Part shown: positions 35,366 to 44,772 of the stretch, piece after piece
Layout: every line of letters begins with the position of its first letter
How positions within the stretch are numbered: the first letter of the stretch is position 1
DNA from: Corynebacterium uropygiale
GTDB lineage: Bacteria; Actinomycetota; Actinomycetes; Mycobacteriales; Mycobacteriaceae
Reading direction: 5' to 3'
Assembly: GCF_021568315.1 (NCBI RefSeq)
Contig: NZ_JAKGSI010000005.1
Location: forward strand, 1 to 64,000
Length of the DNA stretch: 64,000 nucleotides
Notes under the pieces: model-generated
What the model was told of the DNA's origin: nothing
The model's input: the letters and a program-made list of their open reading frames with translations, nothing else
Database searches by the model: none
Program-made: the position numbers and the translations under genes

Positions 35366-36571
35366 ATGACAATGTTGAGCCAATGGGCTGAGGTGCTCGC
35401 TCGGGGAGTCGATGTGGCCTGGGAAATCTATCTGCTCGGTACGCATGGGGACGTGGAACGCCACATCACGCGCTTGCTGCCGCTGAGCCCGCAGGAGGCG
35501 GGGCGGCTTCGGCGCCTCGCGACGCAACTCTTTGGGCCCGCCCCACGGGAGCTCCATGCTTTTCGGGCAGCGACGGTGGAGCTCGCGCGTCGTCGTCGCG
35601 TCGACCTCAATAGGCTGCTCGTCATCAATGTCGCGGCGGGCAAGATCCCGCAGCGGCACCGTCGAGTCCGCGAGGAGCTCTTCCGCCGCATGGTGGAGCG
35701 CGCCCCCGACCTGTCCCTCAAGGAGCTCAAGGCGTGGGGCAACCAACTCGTGGAGGAAATGCACCCCGACCAGGAGGAACGACGACGCCGAGCCGAAGCG
35801 CAGCGCGCCCTCCGCAATTCTCGGAGCGCCGACGCCGACGGCCTGCTCCACATCATGGTGCGCGGCCCCGCTGAGCGCGTCGCCCGCATGATCAGCGTCA
35901 TCGAGGATGGGGCGCGCGCCCTCTGGTCCAAAGATGACGACATCCGCTTCGAACAAGCCAAATTCGACGCCCTGGAGCGCCTCGTGCTCGGCCACCCCAT
36001 CCGGCCCCGCCACGACGCCGACCCCTGGTCCTCCGTCCGCTACCAGCCGGCCGTCATCATCTCGGCCCCGGAGCTCAGCCAGCAGCGCCTCATCGAGGAT
36101 GAGAAGCGCCGCCAGTGGATCGCCACCACCGATGGTGCGATGCTCTCCATGGCCGATTACGTCAACCTCACCCTGGCCGACGAGGGCTGGGCGGTCGTCG
36201 TCGGTGCCGAACACCACCCCCTCAGCCTGCACCGCATCCGCCGCACTTTCTCCCCCGCACAAAAGGCCACCCAGGCGCTCATGCAGGTCACCTGCGCCGC
36301 CCCCGACTGCGACCGCCCCGCCACCCAATGCGAAGGCCACCACCTCACCCCCTGGTCGCAGGGCGGCACCACCACCATGGACAACATCGCCCTCCTGTGC
36401 CCCTCCTGCCACGCGAAGGTCGGCACCAGCCCTGACTCCAAGAACGACCGCCTCCACAAAGCCGACGACGGCCACCTCGAATGGATCAGCCCCGACGGCC
36501 AGCGCTACCGGAGCCGCCTGCCCATCGAATCGCTCAACGGCATCGCGCTGTCCCTCAACACGGGAGCCTAA
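35366..36571 (+). CDS. HNH endonuclease domain protein, actinobacterial repeat-family type
   Basis: A 401-residue protein. The C-terminal ~75 residues form an HNH nuclease domain: CAAPDCDRPATQCEGHH, HLTPWSQGG, then NIALLCPSCHAKV, with four zinc cysteines and the catalytic HH. The N-terminal ~280 residues are helical and basic, in the manner of the DUF222 / 13E12 families that multiply in actinobacterial genomes. It sits just after a tRNA-Leu, a common insertion site, but no att repeat is visible. TAGTGT precedes the ATG by six bases (leaderless). Its role is unknown. Confidence 0.85.
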   Translation: MTMLSQWAEVLARGVDVAWEIYLLGTHGDVERHITRLLPLSPQEAGRLRRLATQLFGPAPRELHAFRAATVELARRRRVDLNRLLVINVAAGKIPQRHRRVREELFRRMVERAPDLSLKELKAWGNQLVEEMHPDQEERRRRAEAQRALRNSRSADADGLLHIMVRGPAERVARMISVIEDGARALWSKDDDIRFEQAKFDALERLVLGHPIRPRHDADPWSSVRYQPAVIISAPELSQQRLIEDEKRRQWIATTDGAMLSMADYVNLTLADEGWAVVVGAEHHPLSLHRIRRTFSPAQKATQALMQVTCAAPDCDRPATQCEGHHLTPWSQGGTTTMDNIALLCPSCHAKVGTSPDSKNDRLHKADDGHLEWISPDGQRYRSRLPIESLNGIALSLNTGA

Positions 36572-37048
36572 CTACGACAAATCCCGAAGAATCCTGGCGA
36601 CGTGCCCCGTCGCCTTCACGTTGTAGCGCGCCAGTGCGACCGTCCCATCGTCGTTAAGAACGACCGTCGAGCGAATCACGCCTTCCGTGACACGCCCATA
36701 ATTCTTCTTTTCTCCCCATGCACCATAGGCGGAGAGGGTCGTGTGCTCCGGATCGGAGAGGAGTGGGAAGGGGAGGTCATAGCGATCCTTAAAGGACGCG
36801 AGCTTGTCCGGCGTGTCCGGCGAAATCCCGACCACCGCGACCCCCATATCAGCAAGCTGCGACAAGTTATCGCGAAAATCACATGCCTCCGTGGTGCATC
36901 CGGGGGTGTTCGCTCGTGGATAGAAATACACGACCAGGCGGCCATGCTCGCGGAGGAGTTCCTCCAGCGAGCGAGGGGTCCCGCTCTCATCGGGGAGGGA
37001 AAAATCGGGGGCCTGATCGCTGGGTTCAAGTCGGTTCTGCTGAGTCAT
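36572..37048 (-). CDS. bcp: Thioredoxin-dependent peroxiredoxin, BCP/PrxQ type
   Basis: A 158-residue peroxide-reducing enzyme. The peroxidatic Cys51 is in NTPGCTTEACDF, and Cys56, five residues later, is the resolving Cys of the atypical two-Cys BCP class. The APDFSLPDESG start and the GEKKNYGRVTEGVIRST segment also fit. It is convergent with the HNH gene with no gap. TATCCT lies seven bases before the ATG on the minus strand, a leaderless arrangement. Confidence 0.94.
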   Translation of the reverse strand: MTQQNRLEPSDQAPDFSLPDESGTPRSLEELLREHGRLVVYFYPRANTPGCTTEACDFRDNLSQLADMGVAVVGISPDTPDKLASFKDRYDLPFPLLSDPEHTTLSAYGAWGEKKNYGRVTEGVIRSTVVLNDDGTVALARYNVKATGHVARILRDLS

Positions 37049-37119
37049 ATGGCCCAGGATAGCTGCCAGCGCTAAGATAAGGTGTCGAAAAACCGTGAAA
37101 ACATCCAGGGAGAAGTTTC

Positions 37120-37395
37120 GTGAGTCGTAGCATTGATGATATTCAGCGGGACATCGAGCGCACCCGTCACCAGCTGGCCCAGACCTTGGACCAGCTCGCG
37201 GAGCGCAGCCGCCCCCAGAATCTCGTGGATGACGCCAAGAACGGCGTCACCGAGAAGCTGCAGGACCCGACCGTGCAGAGGATTCTCGCCGGCGTGGGTG
37301 CCGTCGTCGTTGGGGGGATCGTTCTCGCGGTGGTTCGCTCCCGCAAGAAGAACAAGGATCTGAAGGAGATCCAGCGCCTTCTCTCGCAGCGCTAA
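37120..37395 (+). CDS. DUF3618 domain small membrane protein
   Basis: A 91-residue protein. The N-terminal IQRDIERTRHQLAQTLDQLAER helix is the DUF3618 signature. A linker and one hydrophobic helix (about 57-73) with a basic end (RSRKKNK) follow. The GTG has GGGAGA eight bases upstream. Members are common in actinobacteria and are sometimes linked with cell-envelope YtxH/holin-like proteins; the function is unknown. Confidence 0.8.
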   Translation: MSRSIDDIQRDIERTRHQLAQTLDQLAERSRPQNLVDDAKNGVTEKLQDPTVQRILAGVGAVVVGGIVLAVVRSRKKNKDLKEIQRLLSQR

Positions 37396-37403
37396 ATTCT
37401 CCC

Positions 37404-37940
37404 TTAGATCACGGACGCGCCGGCGCGACGCATCTCTTCCAGAGCTGCGTCCCCGGCGCTGTTGTCTACCGCGGCGCAGAGCTCGGAGAGTACTCGCACG
37501 TCGAATCCGGCCTTCACCCCATCGAGGACGGTGGCGCGGACGCAGTGGTCCGTTGCGATCCCACACACGTCGATGTGAGTGATCCCTCGCTTCCGTAGCC
37601 ACGGGGCGAGCAGCATTCCTTCCGCTTCCCCTTCGAATCCGGAATACGCGGCCGTGGTGCGGCCCTTGAGGAACACGGCGGCGAGGAGGTCCTCGCGGAT
37701 GGCCTCGTGGAAGTCAGCGCCTGTGCTGCCCGCCACGCAGTGGGGAGGCCAGGTGTCGAAGTGGTCGCCGGGGTCGACGTGCCAATCCTTGGTGGCGATT
37801 TGGACATCATATGCCTCGGCGCTCTCGGAAGCTTGGTAGCTGCCGATCAAAGTAGCGATTTCCGCGCCACGTGCCGTCGCCAGCGCCCCGCCGGGGCAGA
37901 AGTCGTTCTGTGCATCCACGATGATAAGTGCCTGTGCCAT
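37404..37940 (-). CDS. pncA: Nicotinamidase (pyrazinamidase)
   Basis: A 178-residue enzyme turning nicotinamide into nicotinate for PncB. The catalytic triad is Asp9 (VDAQNDF), Lys92 and Cys133 (ATDHCVRAT). The metal site is Asp52, His54 and His60. The cis-peptide segment around IATDHC is in place. Such enzymes also activate the drug pyrazinamide. TAGAGT lies six bases before the ATG on the minus strand. It is 9 bases away from gntK, in the same direction. Confidence 0.96.
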   Translation of the reverse strand: MAQALIIVDAQNDFCPGGALATARGAEIATLIGSYQASESAEAYDVQIATKDWHVDPGDHFDTWPPHCVAGSTGADFHEAIREDLLAAVFLKGRTTAAYSGFEGEAEGMLLAPWLRKRGITHIDVCGIATDHCVRATVLDGVKAGFDVRVLSELCAAVDNSAGDAALEEMRRAGASVI

Positions 37941-37949
37941 GGTCTTACT

Positions 37950-38453
37950 CTACTGATCCTCGATGGGGAGCGCTCGCAACCATGCTGCCGCCTCATGGGC
38001 GATGGTGACCGGTTTGTGGGCGACATCGAAGAATCGGCCGCGTTCGTCGGGCTCGAGGTGTTGGAGGGTGGCGAATTGGGAGGCAAGCAGGCTGGGTGGC
38101 ATGAAGTGGCCGGGGCGGGCGGCCATGCGGGCGGCCATGAGCTCGTGGGAACCGTGGAGGTGGATGAAGAGGGTGTTGGGGGCGTGTCGGCGGATGGTGT
38201 CGCGGTAGGAGCGTTTGAGCGCGGAGCAGGCGATGACGCCGCCGGAGGGGTGGGCGGCGAGCCATTCGCCGATGGCGTCGAGCCAGGACCAGCGATCGTC
38301 GTCGGTGAGAGGGATGCCGGCGGACATCTTCTCGATGTTCGATGGGGGATGGAGTTCATCGCCGTCTTTGAAGGGGACGCCTAACTCGTATCCGAGGAGC
38401 GCGCCGACGGTCGATTTGCCACAACTGGATACCCCCATTACGACAACATGCAT
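37950..38453 (-). CDS. gntK: Gluconokinase
   Basis: A 167-residue kinase making 6-phosphogluconate from gluconate. Walker A is GVSSCGKST (7-15), followed by the FKDGDELHPPSN sugar site, DDDRWSWLD and the GVIACSALKRSYRD segment. The length equals the known corynebacterial GntK. The ATG at 38453 begins the conserved N-terminus; the upstream in-frame ATG at 38489 would add unrelated residues. A GntR1-type regulator, the expected repressor, is encoded at 19138-19851. It may be co-transcribed with pncA. Confidence 0.95.
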   Translation of the reverse strand: MHVVVMGVSSCGKSTVGALLGYELGVPFKDGDELHPPSNIEKMSAGIPLTDDDRWSWLDAIGEWLAAHPSGGVIACSALKRSYRDTIRRHAPNTLFIHLHGSHELMAARMAARPGHFMPPSLLASQFATLQHLEPDERGRFFDVAHKPVTIAHEAAAWLRALPIEDQ

Positions 38454-38517
38454 AGGTCCAGCATGCCTGTGCTGGCGGCCGTTCAGCAACTACGATGGGA
38501 GGACGGGGCGGGGCATG

Positions 38518-38552
38518 AAAAATCCCCCTGACCAGGGTATCTGGCCAGGGGG
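38518..38552 (-). terminator. Terminator of tRNA-Lys
   Basis: On the minus strand, CCCCCTGGCCAG and CTGGTCAGGGGG (one G:T/A:C irregularity) form a long stem, followed by ATTTTT. It lies eight bases after the tRNA 3' end. Confidence 0.88.
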
Positions 38553-38559
38553 TAGATGG

Positions 38560-38632
38560 TGCGCCATCAGGGACTCGAACCCCGAACCCACTGATTAAGA
38601 GTCAGTTGCTCTACCAATTGAGCTAATGGCGC
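38560..38632 (-). tRNA. tRNA-Lys (CTT)
   Basis: A 73-base cloverleaf: acceptor GCGCCAT/ATGGCGC, D arm GCTCAATTGGTAGAGC, anticodon loop CTCTTAA (anticodon CTT), T arm GGGGTTCGAGTCCC and discriminator A. CCA is not encoded. A terminator follows. Confidence 0.96.
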
Positions 38633-38861
38633 TCACCGTTGCGTGTGGGGTGGAACCCCGTTGCTCGGCAACGAAGAGAAATATAACACCACATCGCCGG
38701 AGAGGCAAAATTGGCAGGTCAGGGCCGGAAGTCTGTGTGCAGGATGAGGATCGAATAACGGTTCTGTTACATCCTGGCGTGGAGGCGGTTTCGGTTTATT
38801 TCATGTCCGGGGTGGGCGGTAGTCTATGAGGGCTGTCTTGATTTGAGGAAGGTGTAATTCC

Positions 38862-40043
38862 ATGCAGCTTGGTTGGCGGGGATCCCGGTGGCGTCGGTCG
38901 GTGGCCGCATCGTTGTGTGCGGCGGCTCTGGTGCTTTCGGGGTGCACGATCGGCACGGATGGTGAGGACTCTGGTCAGGAGAACCAGCAGGAGGAGGCGA
39001 AGGCCCAGGCTCCGAAGATCTCCGTGGCTGATGACGCCACCGACATCAATCCCACCGAGCCTGTGACCGTGAAGTCCCTGGGCGACGGGCTGAAGTCCGT
39101 GAGCATGGTGAATGAGAGCGGGAAGGAAGTGGAATCCGAGCTCTCCCCCGACGGCATGAGCTGGACCACCAAGGAGAAGCTCGGCTACTACCGCACGTAC
39201 ACGGTGACGGCCATCGATAAGAATGGCGAGAAGTCGACGTCGACGTTCCAGACCACGCAGCCCGCGGCCACCGTCGACGCATGGCTGAGCCCCATCGATG
39301 GGTCGACGGTTGGCGTCGGCCAGACGATCAATGTGCGCTTCTCCGCTCCCATCGAGAATCGGGAGGCCGTCGAGAAGGCGATGGAGGTGCGCACCGAACC
39401 CGAGGTGGAGGGCGCCTTCTACTGGATCAGCAACTCGGAGGTCCGCTGGCGTCCGAAGGATTATTGGGAGCCGGGCACCACGGTGAGCCTCAAGGCGGAC
39501 TTCTATGGTCTGGATCTGGGCCAGGGCTATTACGGCTCGGAGGATGTGGAGACCTCGTTCACGGTGGGGGATCGGGTGATCTCCATCGTCGATGATGCGA
39601 CGAAGACCATGGAGGTCTACCGCAATGGGGAGCTGCTGCGCACCATTCCGGTGTCCCTCGGCAGCGATCGGTGGCCCACGCCCAACGGCACGTACATCAT
39701 CGGCGATAAAAACGAGTCCCTCGTCATGGATTCCGAGACTTTCGGGCTCGCGCACAACGCCGGTGGTTATCGCACGAGGGTGAAGTGGGCCACGCAGATG
39801 TCCTACTCAGGGATCTACGTGCACGCCGCCCCGTGGTCCGTCTGGGCGCAGGGCAACACGAACACCTCCCACGGCTGCATCAACGTCACCGACGAAGCAG
39901 CTCAGTGGTTCCAGAACATGTCGAAGCGCGGCGACCTCGTCCAGGTGCGCAACACGAAGGGCGAGACGCTCTCCGGTTATGACGGGCTCGGCGATTGGAA
40001 CATCCCGTGGGAGACCTGGAAGGAAGGCAACACCCAGGGCTAG
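38862..40043 (+). CDS. L,D-transpeptidase lipoprotein
   Basis: A 393-residue lipoprotein that makes 3-3 cross-links in peptidoglycan or attaches proteins to it. The signal peptide has the lipobox LSGC with Cys28. Two immunoglobulin-like domains (about 60-235) precede the YkuD catalytic domain (about 245-365), whose active site is the SHGCINV motif with the catalytic Cys near 343 and the upstream [11 protein letters not shown]. The plan equals that of mycobacterial LdtMt2. The start ATG follows GAGGAAGGTGTAATTCC. Confidence 0.94.
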   Translation: MQLGWRGSRWRRSVAASLCAAALVLSGCTIGTDGEDSGQENQQEEAKAQAPKISVADDATDINPTEPVTVKSLGDGLKSVSMVNESGKEVESELSPDGMSWTTKEKLGYYRTYTVTAIDKNGEKSTSTFQTTQPAATVDAWLSPIDGSTVGVGQTINVRFSAPIENREAVEKAMEVRTEPEVEGAFYWISNSEVRWRPKDYWEPGTTVSLKADFYGLDLGQGYYGSEDVETSFTVGDRVISIVDDATKTMEVYRNGELLRTIPVSLGSDRWPTPNGTYIIGDKNESLVMDSETFGLAHNAGGYRTRVKWATQMSYSGIYVHAAPWSVWAQGNTNTSHGCINVTDEAAQWFQNMSKRGDLVQVRNTKGETLSGYDGLGDWNIPWETWKEGNTQG

Positions 40044-40044
40044 C

Positions 40045-40067
40045 CGCCCCATCCTCGATGGGGCGGC
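40045..40067 (+). terminator. Hairpin after the L,D-transpeptidase gene
   Basis: CCGCCCCATC pairs with GATGGGGCGG around CTC, right after the stop codon. No T run follows. Its arms contain CGATGGGG, the octamer that recurs in the window. Confidence 0.6.
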
Positions 40068-40096
40068 GGCCCCGCCCCGCCCCATCGCGCATGAGT

Positions 40097-40131
40097 AAAC
40101 CCCGGCAGTCCGTGAGGACCGCCGGGGTTTG
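40097..40131. terminator. Bidirectional terminator
   Basis: AAACCCCGGCAGTCC and GGACCGCCGGGGTTT form a stem of 14-15 bp with one mismatch around GTGA. The A and T flanks make it work in both directions, for the L,D-transpeptidase gene on the plus strand and for tRNA-His on the minus strand. Confidence 0.85.
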
Positions 40132-40138
40132 TCTTCGG

Positions 40139-40212
40139 GGTGGATGACGGGGCTCGAACCCGCGACACCCAGGATCACAACCTGGTGCTCTACCAGCTGA
40201 ACTACATCCACC
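40139..40212 (-). tRNA. tRNA-His (GTG)
   Basis: Acceptor GTGGATG/CATCCAC, with the extra G at -1 encoded (complement of C at 40212) opposite discriminator C, the histidine identity pair. Anticodon stem CCAGG/CCTGG with loop TTGTGAT (anticodon GTG), T arm GCGGGTTCGAGCCCCGT. CCA is not encoded. Confidence 0.95.
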
Positions 40213-40263
40213 ATCGTTGCAGCAACTTGGCAACGGGAGATAGCTTAACTGATTTGCGGGGAA

Positions 40264-40911
40264 TCACAAAAACCGCTGGTAGGAGGCGGTAGATTCGGCC
40301 GCGTGCTGGCGTGCTTCCTCGCTGTCGGGGCCGGGTTCGGGGACGAAGGCGGCGCGGCGGTAGTAGTCGAGTTCTTGGATGGACTCGACGATGTCCGCCA
40401 GCGCCCGGTGGGCCATGCCCTTCTCCGGCTGGTTGTAGTAGACGCGGGGGAACCAGCGGCGGGTGAGCTCCTTGATGGAGGAGACGTCGATCATGCGGTA
40501 GTGCAGGGCCGCATCGAGGCGGGGCATCTTCTCCCGGATGAAGGAGCGGTCGGTGGCGATCGAGTTGCCGGCCAGGGGGGCCGGGTGCTCGGGGTCGCAG
40601 TGCTCGTCGATGAGGCGGAGCACGGCGTCCTCCGCCTGCTCGAGCGTGATGGGTGAGCGTCGGATTTCCTCGGTGAGCCCGGAGCGGGCGTGCATCTCGG
40701 TGACGACGTCGTCCATCTGGGCGAGCTCCTCGTCGCTCGCGTGGACGACGAGGTCGACGCCCTCGCCGAGGATGCGGAGGTTCGCGTCGGTCACCACGGC
40801 GGCAACCTCGACGATGGTGTGCCGGTGGATGTCGAGCCCCGTCATCTCGAGGTCGATCCACACGAGGCGGTCGTACTTTGCGGGGGTCGGCTCAGGCCGC
40901 GTATCAGCCAC
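40264..40911 (-). CDS. orn: Oligoribonuclease
   Basis: A 215-residue DEDDh exonuclease that degrades two- to five-base RNAs, including pGpG. The first motif is [10 protein letters not shown] (Asp20, Glu22), then [10 protein letters not shown], and the last motif [11 protein letters not shown] holds His and Asp. The GTG at 40911 has AAAGGA seven bases upstream. It lies 26 bases from the cmrA-like gene, in the same direction. This pairing is conserved in mycobacteria (orn with Rv2509). Confidence 0.95.
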   Translation of the reverse strand: MADTRPEPTPAKYDRLVWIDLEMTGLDIHRHTIVEVAAVVTDANLRILGEGVDLVVHASDEELAQMDDVVTEMHARSGLTEEIRRSPITLEQAEDAVLRLIDEHCDPEHPAPLAGNSIATDRSFIREKMPRLDAALHYRMIDVSSIKELTRRWFPRVYYNQPEKGMAHRALADIVESIQELDYYRRAAFVPEPGPDSEEARQHAAESTASYQRFL

Positions 40912-40937
40912 GATGTGTCCTTTCCGGTGGGCTCTGC

Positions 40938-41738
40938 TTAGCCCATCTTGCGATAGAACCACCCCATGAGCGGGGAGAGCGCCGCGGTGGGGGCGACCTG
41001 CGAGATGGCGTTCATCGCCTTGCTCAGCGGCCCGGGAACGACGCGCCGCCGGTTGCGGGAGAGCGCCTCCAGCGTTTCGGTCGCGCAGTCCTCATAGGTG
41101 GTCCAGAGGAAGTCCGGCACCACCTTATCGACGATGGACTGCTCCTCCTCCGGGATCTGGGCCTCACGCACCGGGCCCGGGGCCAGGAGCGTGCAGTGCA
41201 CGCCGGTGCCCTTGAGCTCGTAGTGGAGGGACTCGGTGAAGGTGTTGACTCCCGCTTTCGTGAAGACGTAGGTGGCGTTATTGGGGATGGGGAGATTGCC
41301 GGCCGCGGAGCCCACGTTGCAGATGGCGCCCTCGCCGCGCTGGACCATGGCGGGCAGGACCGCGTGGGTGAGGCGGAAGACGGCGGTCGCGTTGAGGGCG
41401 AACTGTCGGGTCTCGTAGTCCCAGTCTTGGTTGAGGAAGGGGCCGAAGCTCGCGATCCCGGCGGAGTTCACGAGGATGGAAATCGTGTGCTCCCCCATGT
41501 CTTCGATGAGGGCGGTGACCTCCTCCTCCTCGGAGAGGTCCGTGGGGCGGGTGAGGACGTCGACGCCGTGGGCGTCGTGCAACTCCTTCGCAAGGGCGGA
41601 GAGCACCTCGGCGCGCCGGGCGACGAGGATGAGGTTATGCCCGCCGCGGGCGAGTTCCCTCGCGATGGCTTCCCCGATGCCTTGGCTGGCGCCGGTGATG
41701 AGGGCGTAGTCGGTGCTGCGGGGTGGGGGCAAAGCCAT
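40938..41738 (-). CDS. cmrA: Short-chain dehydrogenase, CmrA-type mycolate reductase
   Basis: A 266-residue NADPH-dependent reductase. The dinucleotide loop is TGASQGIG (15-22), with NSAG near 95 and the catalytic Ser (VGSAAG) and Tyr-x-x-x-Lys (YVFTK) near 145-163. The C-terminal extension ([17 protein letters not shown]) is typical of the CmrA group. C. glutamicum and M. tuberculosis CmrA reduce the 3-oxo group of newly made mycolic acids, and the gene lies beside orn there. The ATG follows GGAGG by ten bases. The assignment rests on family and position. Confidence 0.85.
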   Translation of the reverse strand: MALPPPRSTDYALITGASQGIGEAIARELARGGHNLILVARRAEVLSALAKELHDAHGVDVLTRPTDLSEEEEVTALIEDMGEHTISILVNSAGIASFGPFLNQDWDYETRQFALNATAVFRLTHAVLPAMVQRGEGAICNVGSAAGNLPIPNNATYVFTKAGVNTFTESLHYELKGTGVHCTLLAPGPVREAQIPEEEQSIVDKVVPDFLWTTYEDCATETLEALSRNRRRVVPGPLSKAMNAISQVAPTAALSPLMGWFYRKMG

Positions 41739-41843
41739 GGGGAGGGACCTCCGGGGCAATCTCTTCAGGTGGAAATACAACAAGAGAGGGCTGGGTTACC
41801 CCGAAGCCCTCGATGTGGAGCGCGCCGTCGACGCGCGGGCGCT

Positions 41844-42047
41844 TTAGAGCAGCCCCTTGACCTTCTCGATCGTGGCGTTCTTCAGCTTGTCGGCCTTCTC
41901 CGGGTTGTTTTGGAGGTACTTGAAGCCGAGGTAGCCAGCGCCACCCACCGCGGTGACCGGCAGGACGACAGCCGTGATGAGGCTGAGCACGGCCTTGAGA
42001 AGGAAGCCGACGACCTTGAACGGGAACTTGAGGATGTTGAGAATCAT
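41844..42047 (-). CDS. Small hypothetical membrane protein
   Basis: A 67-residue protein with a long hydrophobic segment (about 8-45), broken by Pro-Val-Thr, and a basic amphipathic tail (NNPEKADKLKNATIEKVKGLL). The start follows AAGGGAAGAATC on the minus strand. I do not recognise the family. The shape resembles small envelope or toxin-like peptides but gives no firm clue. Confidence 0.5.
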   Translation of the reverse strand: MILNILKFPFKVVGFLLKAVLSLITAVVLPVTAVGGAGYLGFKYLQNNPEKADKLKNATIEKVKGLL

Positions 42048-42245
42048 GATTCTTCCCTTAATCAGTTGATGACCGTTGACTTGTCCGATCCTAGTTCACC
42101 TTGCTGGGACTTTCTCAAGGATCGCCGGCCGTGGGGTGTCTCGACGCCGTCTCGGCGCGCCCGAATCCCCGCGTGTGCCCAGGTGAGGCTGTGCGTGGCG
42201 TGACGCCGGTGGGCCTCAACGAATAATGAGGCGTTTATCTCAACG

Positions 42246-42263
42246 GGTGCCCGAGGCCGGGCA
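42246..42263 (-). terminator. Hairpin after tRNA-Arg
   Basis: GTGCCCG pairs with CGGGCAC around a four-base loop (AGGC region), 13 bases after the tRNA 3' end. No T run follows, so it is a weak or processing hairpin. Confidence 0.5.
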
Positions 42264-42276
42264 CGAGCTCATGCAG

Positions 42277-42350
42277 CGCCCCCAGCAGGATTCGAACCCG
42301 CGACCAGCCGGGTAGAAACCGGATGCTCTAATCCGCTGAGCTATGGGGGC
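42277..42350 (-). tRNA. tRNA-Arg (TCT)
   Basis: A 74-base cloverleaf: acceptor GCCCCCA/TGGGGGC, D arm GCTCAGCGGATTAGAGC, anticodon loop TTTCTAC (anticodon TCT), T arm GCGGGTTCGAATCCTGC and discriminator G. The first anticodon-stem pair is T:C, a mismatch, and the rest pair well. Confidence 0.94.
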
Positions 42351-42453
42351 AAAGGAGGCGCAGCCTCCGACGGAGGATTCTAACCTAGCGAGGCGTCGGG
42401 GAAAGCGTCGACCCCCTGAAAGTGGTGCTGGTCTCAAGGGTATCGTGCATGGC

Positions 42454-44733
42454 ATGGCATCCCCCGGTTCTGCAGGTTCCGTTGTCCAGAATGATGAGGC
42501 GGCACGCCCCCGCCCGACGTGGCCCTTGTACCTTCTGTTCTTCCTCGTGGCAGGTGTCGTGGGTGCGTGGATCTCCTTCGGGTTCCTCACGGATTCGCTC
42601 ACCGCCCTGGGGATCCCGGATCCGGGGCCCCTCACGACCATCGGCTACCCATTCTTCCGCGCCGTGGGGTGGATGCTCGCGGCCCTTGCGGTGGGCTCCT
42701 TTTTGGCCTCGGGTTTCCTCATTTCCCCGCTTTTGCCGGGGGAGCGCGAGGAGCCCTTCGGCGAGGACGATGAGCGCGATCACCACCGCCTCATGACCGC
42801 CCGGCTCACCGTCGATGGGCACATGGCGTGCCGCACCGGGGCGGTGGCGCAGATCTGCTTCGGCATCATCGGCGTGTTCATGATTCCGCTGGCTCTCTCG
42901 GATGTCTCGGGTCAGCCACTGGTGGACACGATCTCGCCCGCGCACTGGGCCACCGCGGTGGACCAGGTGGCAGCCTCGCTGGCCTACATGTGGGTGGCGA
43001 TCATCGCGCTCGTGACGGGTGTTTGCGGGCTCGTGACGAAGACGTGGAAGACGCAGCCGCTGCTGCTCATCGGCGCGGTTCTCTCCATCGTGCCGCTGGG
43101 CATGGAGGGGCACAACGCTACCGGCGGCAACCACGATTACGGCACGAACTCCTACCTGTGGCACCTGGTGTTCCTCGTGCTGTGGGTGGGCGGGCTCATC
43201 GGCCTCATCGCGCATGGGCGCCGCCTCGGGCCCGGGATGGCCACCGCCGTGCGTCGTTTCTCCTGGTTGGCCCTGGTGTCGGTGATCGTGATGGCGGTGT
43301 CAGGCGTCGTGAATGCCGTTATTCGGCTCTCGTGGTCGGATCTCACGACGACGGCCTATGGCTGGATCATCATTGGGAAGACCATTGGCGTGGTGGTGCT
43401 CGCGTTCTTTGGCTTCATTCACCGGGAGATCACTATTCCCAAGATGCGGGCTCGGGGCGGAAGCCAGCGGCTCTTCTTGCAGGTCTCCATCGTGGAGGTG
43501 GTGGTCATGGCCGCGGTGACGGGGCTCGCGATCACGATGGGGCGCACCCCGCCGCCGGTGCAGTGGAACTCGAGCTTTAGTCCGATGGCCATCGAGATCG
43601 GCTATGACCTCTATGAGAAGCCGACCGTCACCAACGTGTGGACGATGTGGCGCTTCGACATCATGTTCGGCACCCTGGCGCTCATCCTCGCGGCCGCCTA
43701 CCTGTGGGGGCTGTGGCGGCTCCGGCGCGCCGGGGGATCGTGGTCGGGGGCGCGGACCTTCTGGTGGATGCTGGGCTGCGCGTCGCTTCTCGTGACGATG
43801 TGCTCAGGGATCGGGCTCTACATGCCGGCGACCTTCTCCGTCCACATGGTGGGACACATGATCCTCTCGATGGTGGTGCCGGTCTTCCTCGTCCTCGGCG
43901 CTCCGCTCCAGCTCGTCATCGAGGCGGCCCCGCCGGGGAAGCCGGGCGAGCCGGGCCTGCGCGAGTGGACGCTGGCGGCCATCGACAACCCGATCCTGCG
44001 CTTCCTCATGCACCCGGGCGTCAACACGGTGCAGTTCATCGTGTTCTTCTACCTCCTCTACGCCACGCCCTTCTACGCGCTGCTCATCTCCGAGCACGCC
44101 GGGCATCTGGGCATGAACTGGGTCTTCATCCTCTCCGGCTACCTCTACTTCTGGGAGATGATCGGCACCGACCCGAAGCCGGAGGAGCGCACCACCATGT
44201 CCAAGCTGGGGTGGCTCGTCTTCTCCATGCCTTTCCACCTCTTCTTCGGCGTGTACCTCATGATGCTCAACTCCATCCTCGCGGAGAGCTTCTACAACGA
44301 CCTGCAGATCCCCTGGCCGCACGACCTCGCCGCCGATCAGCGCGTGGGCGGTGGCATCGCCTGGGCCTCGGGCTCCTTCCCGCTGACGCTCGTGTTCGCC
44401 GTGCTCTTCCGCAACCTGCTAAAGGAGGACAAGAACGAGGAAGCCGCAGAGGATGCGCGGCTCGACCGGGCCGAGCCCGCCCCGGCCGCGGAGAACGCCG
44501 AGGGGGAGCGGCGGCAGGTGGACGTCGTCGACACCGAGGAGGCCCAGCCCGAGAATTCCCTGGAGGCCTACAACGAGTGGCTCGCGCGCATGAACGCCGG
44601 CGAGGGGGATATCCAGGAGGAGTACTACTACCAGGAGGAGATGCCCGTGCGGGAGAAGGGGGAGTCGTGGTGGCAGCGGCGCAAGCGCCACAAGCGCGAT
44701 GAGCTGCGAGAATTTGGCGACGACGACGCCTAG
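42454..44733 (+). CDS. CopD / CtaG fusion membrane protein (copper and oxidase assembly)
   Basis: A 759-residue membrane protein with about fourteen helices. The N-terminal half (about 15-370) resembles CopD copper import proteins, with His-rich outside loops (EGHNATGGNHDYGTN). The C-terminal half (about 390-650) resembles the CtaG/caa3 assembly factors, with HMVGHMILSMVVPVFLVLGAP and SEHAGHLGMNWVF. A hydrophilic, acidic tail of ~100 residues ends in RRKRHKRDELREFGDDDA. It probably delivers copper to cytochrome oxidase (ctaD at 22204). TATCGT lies seven bases before the ATG (leaderless). Confidence 0.88.
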   Translation: MASPGSAGSVVQNDEAARPRPTWPLYLLFFLVAGVVGAWISFGFLTDSLTALGIPDPGPLTTIGYPFFRAVGWMLAALAVGSFLASGFLISPLLPGEREEPFGEDDERDHHRLMTARLTVDGHMACRTGAVAQICFGIIGVFMIPLALSDVSGQPLVDTISPAHWATAVDQVAASLAYMWVAIIALVTGVCGLVTKTWKTQPLLLIGAVLSIVPLGMEGHNATGGNHDYGTNSYLWHLVFLVLWVGGLIGLIAHGRRLGPGMATAVRRFSWLALVSVIVMAVSGVVNAVIRLSWSDLTTTAYGWIIIGKTIGVVVLAFFGFIHREITIPKMRARGGSQRLFLQVSIVEVVVMAAVTGLAITMGRTPPPVQWNSSFSPMAIEIGYDLYEKPTVTNVWTMWRFDIMFGTLALILAAAYLWGLWRLRRAGGSWSGARTFWWMLGCASLLVTMCSGIGLYMPATFSVHMVGHMILSMVVPVFLVLGAPLQLVIEAAPPGKPGEPGLREWTLAAIDNPILRFLMHPGVNTVQFIVFFYLLYATPFYALLISEHAGHLGMNWVFILSGYLYFWEMIGTDPKPEERTTMSKLGWLVFSMPFHLFFGVYLMMLNSILAESFYNDLQIPWPHDLAADQRVGGGIAWASGSFPLTLVFAVLFRNLLKEDKNEEAAEDARLDRAEPAPAAENAEGERRQVDVVDTEEAQPENSLEAYNEWLARMNAGEGDIQEEYYYQEEMPVREKGESWWQRRKRHKRDELREFGDDDA

Positions 44734-44772
44734 CGCAGCAATGCCCCGGCGTCAAGGGCGGGCGCGCCGGGG

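Noticed and set aside
35160..37395. Small integrated element next to tRNA-Leu (HNH protein, DUF3618 holin-like protein)
   Set aside because: No integrase, no repeat of the tRNA 3' end and no change in base composition; bcp lies between the two genes. Normal chromosomal genes are more likely.
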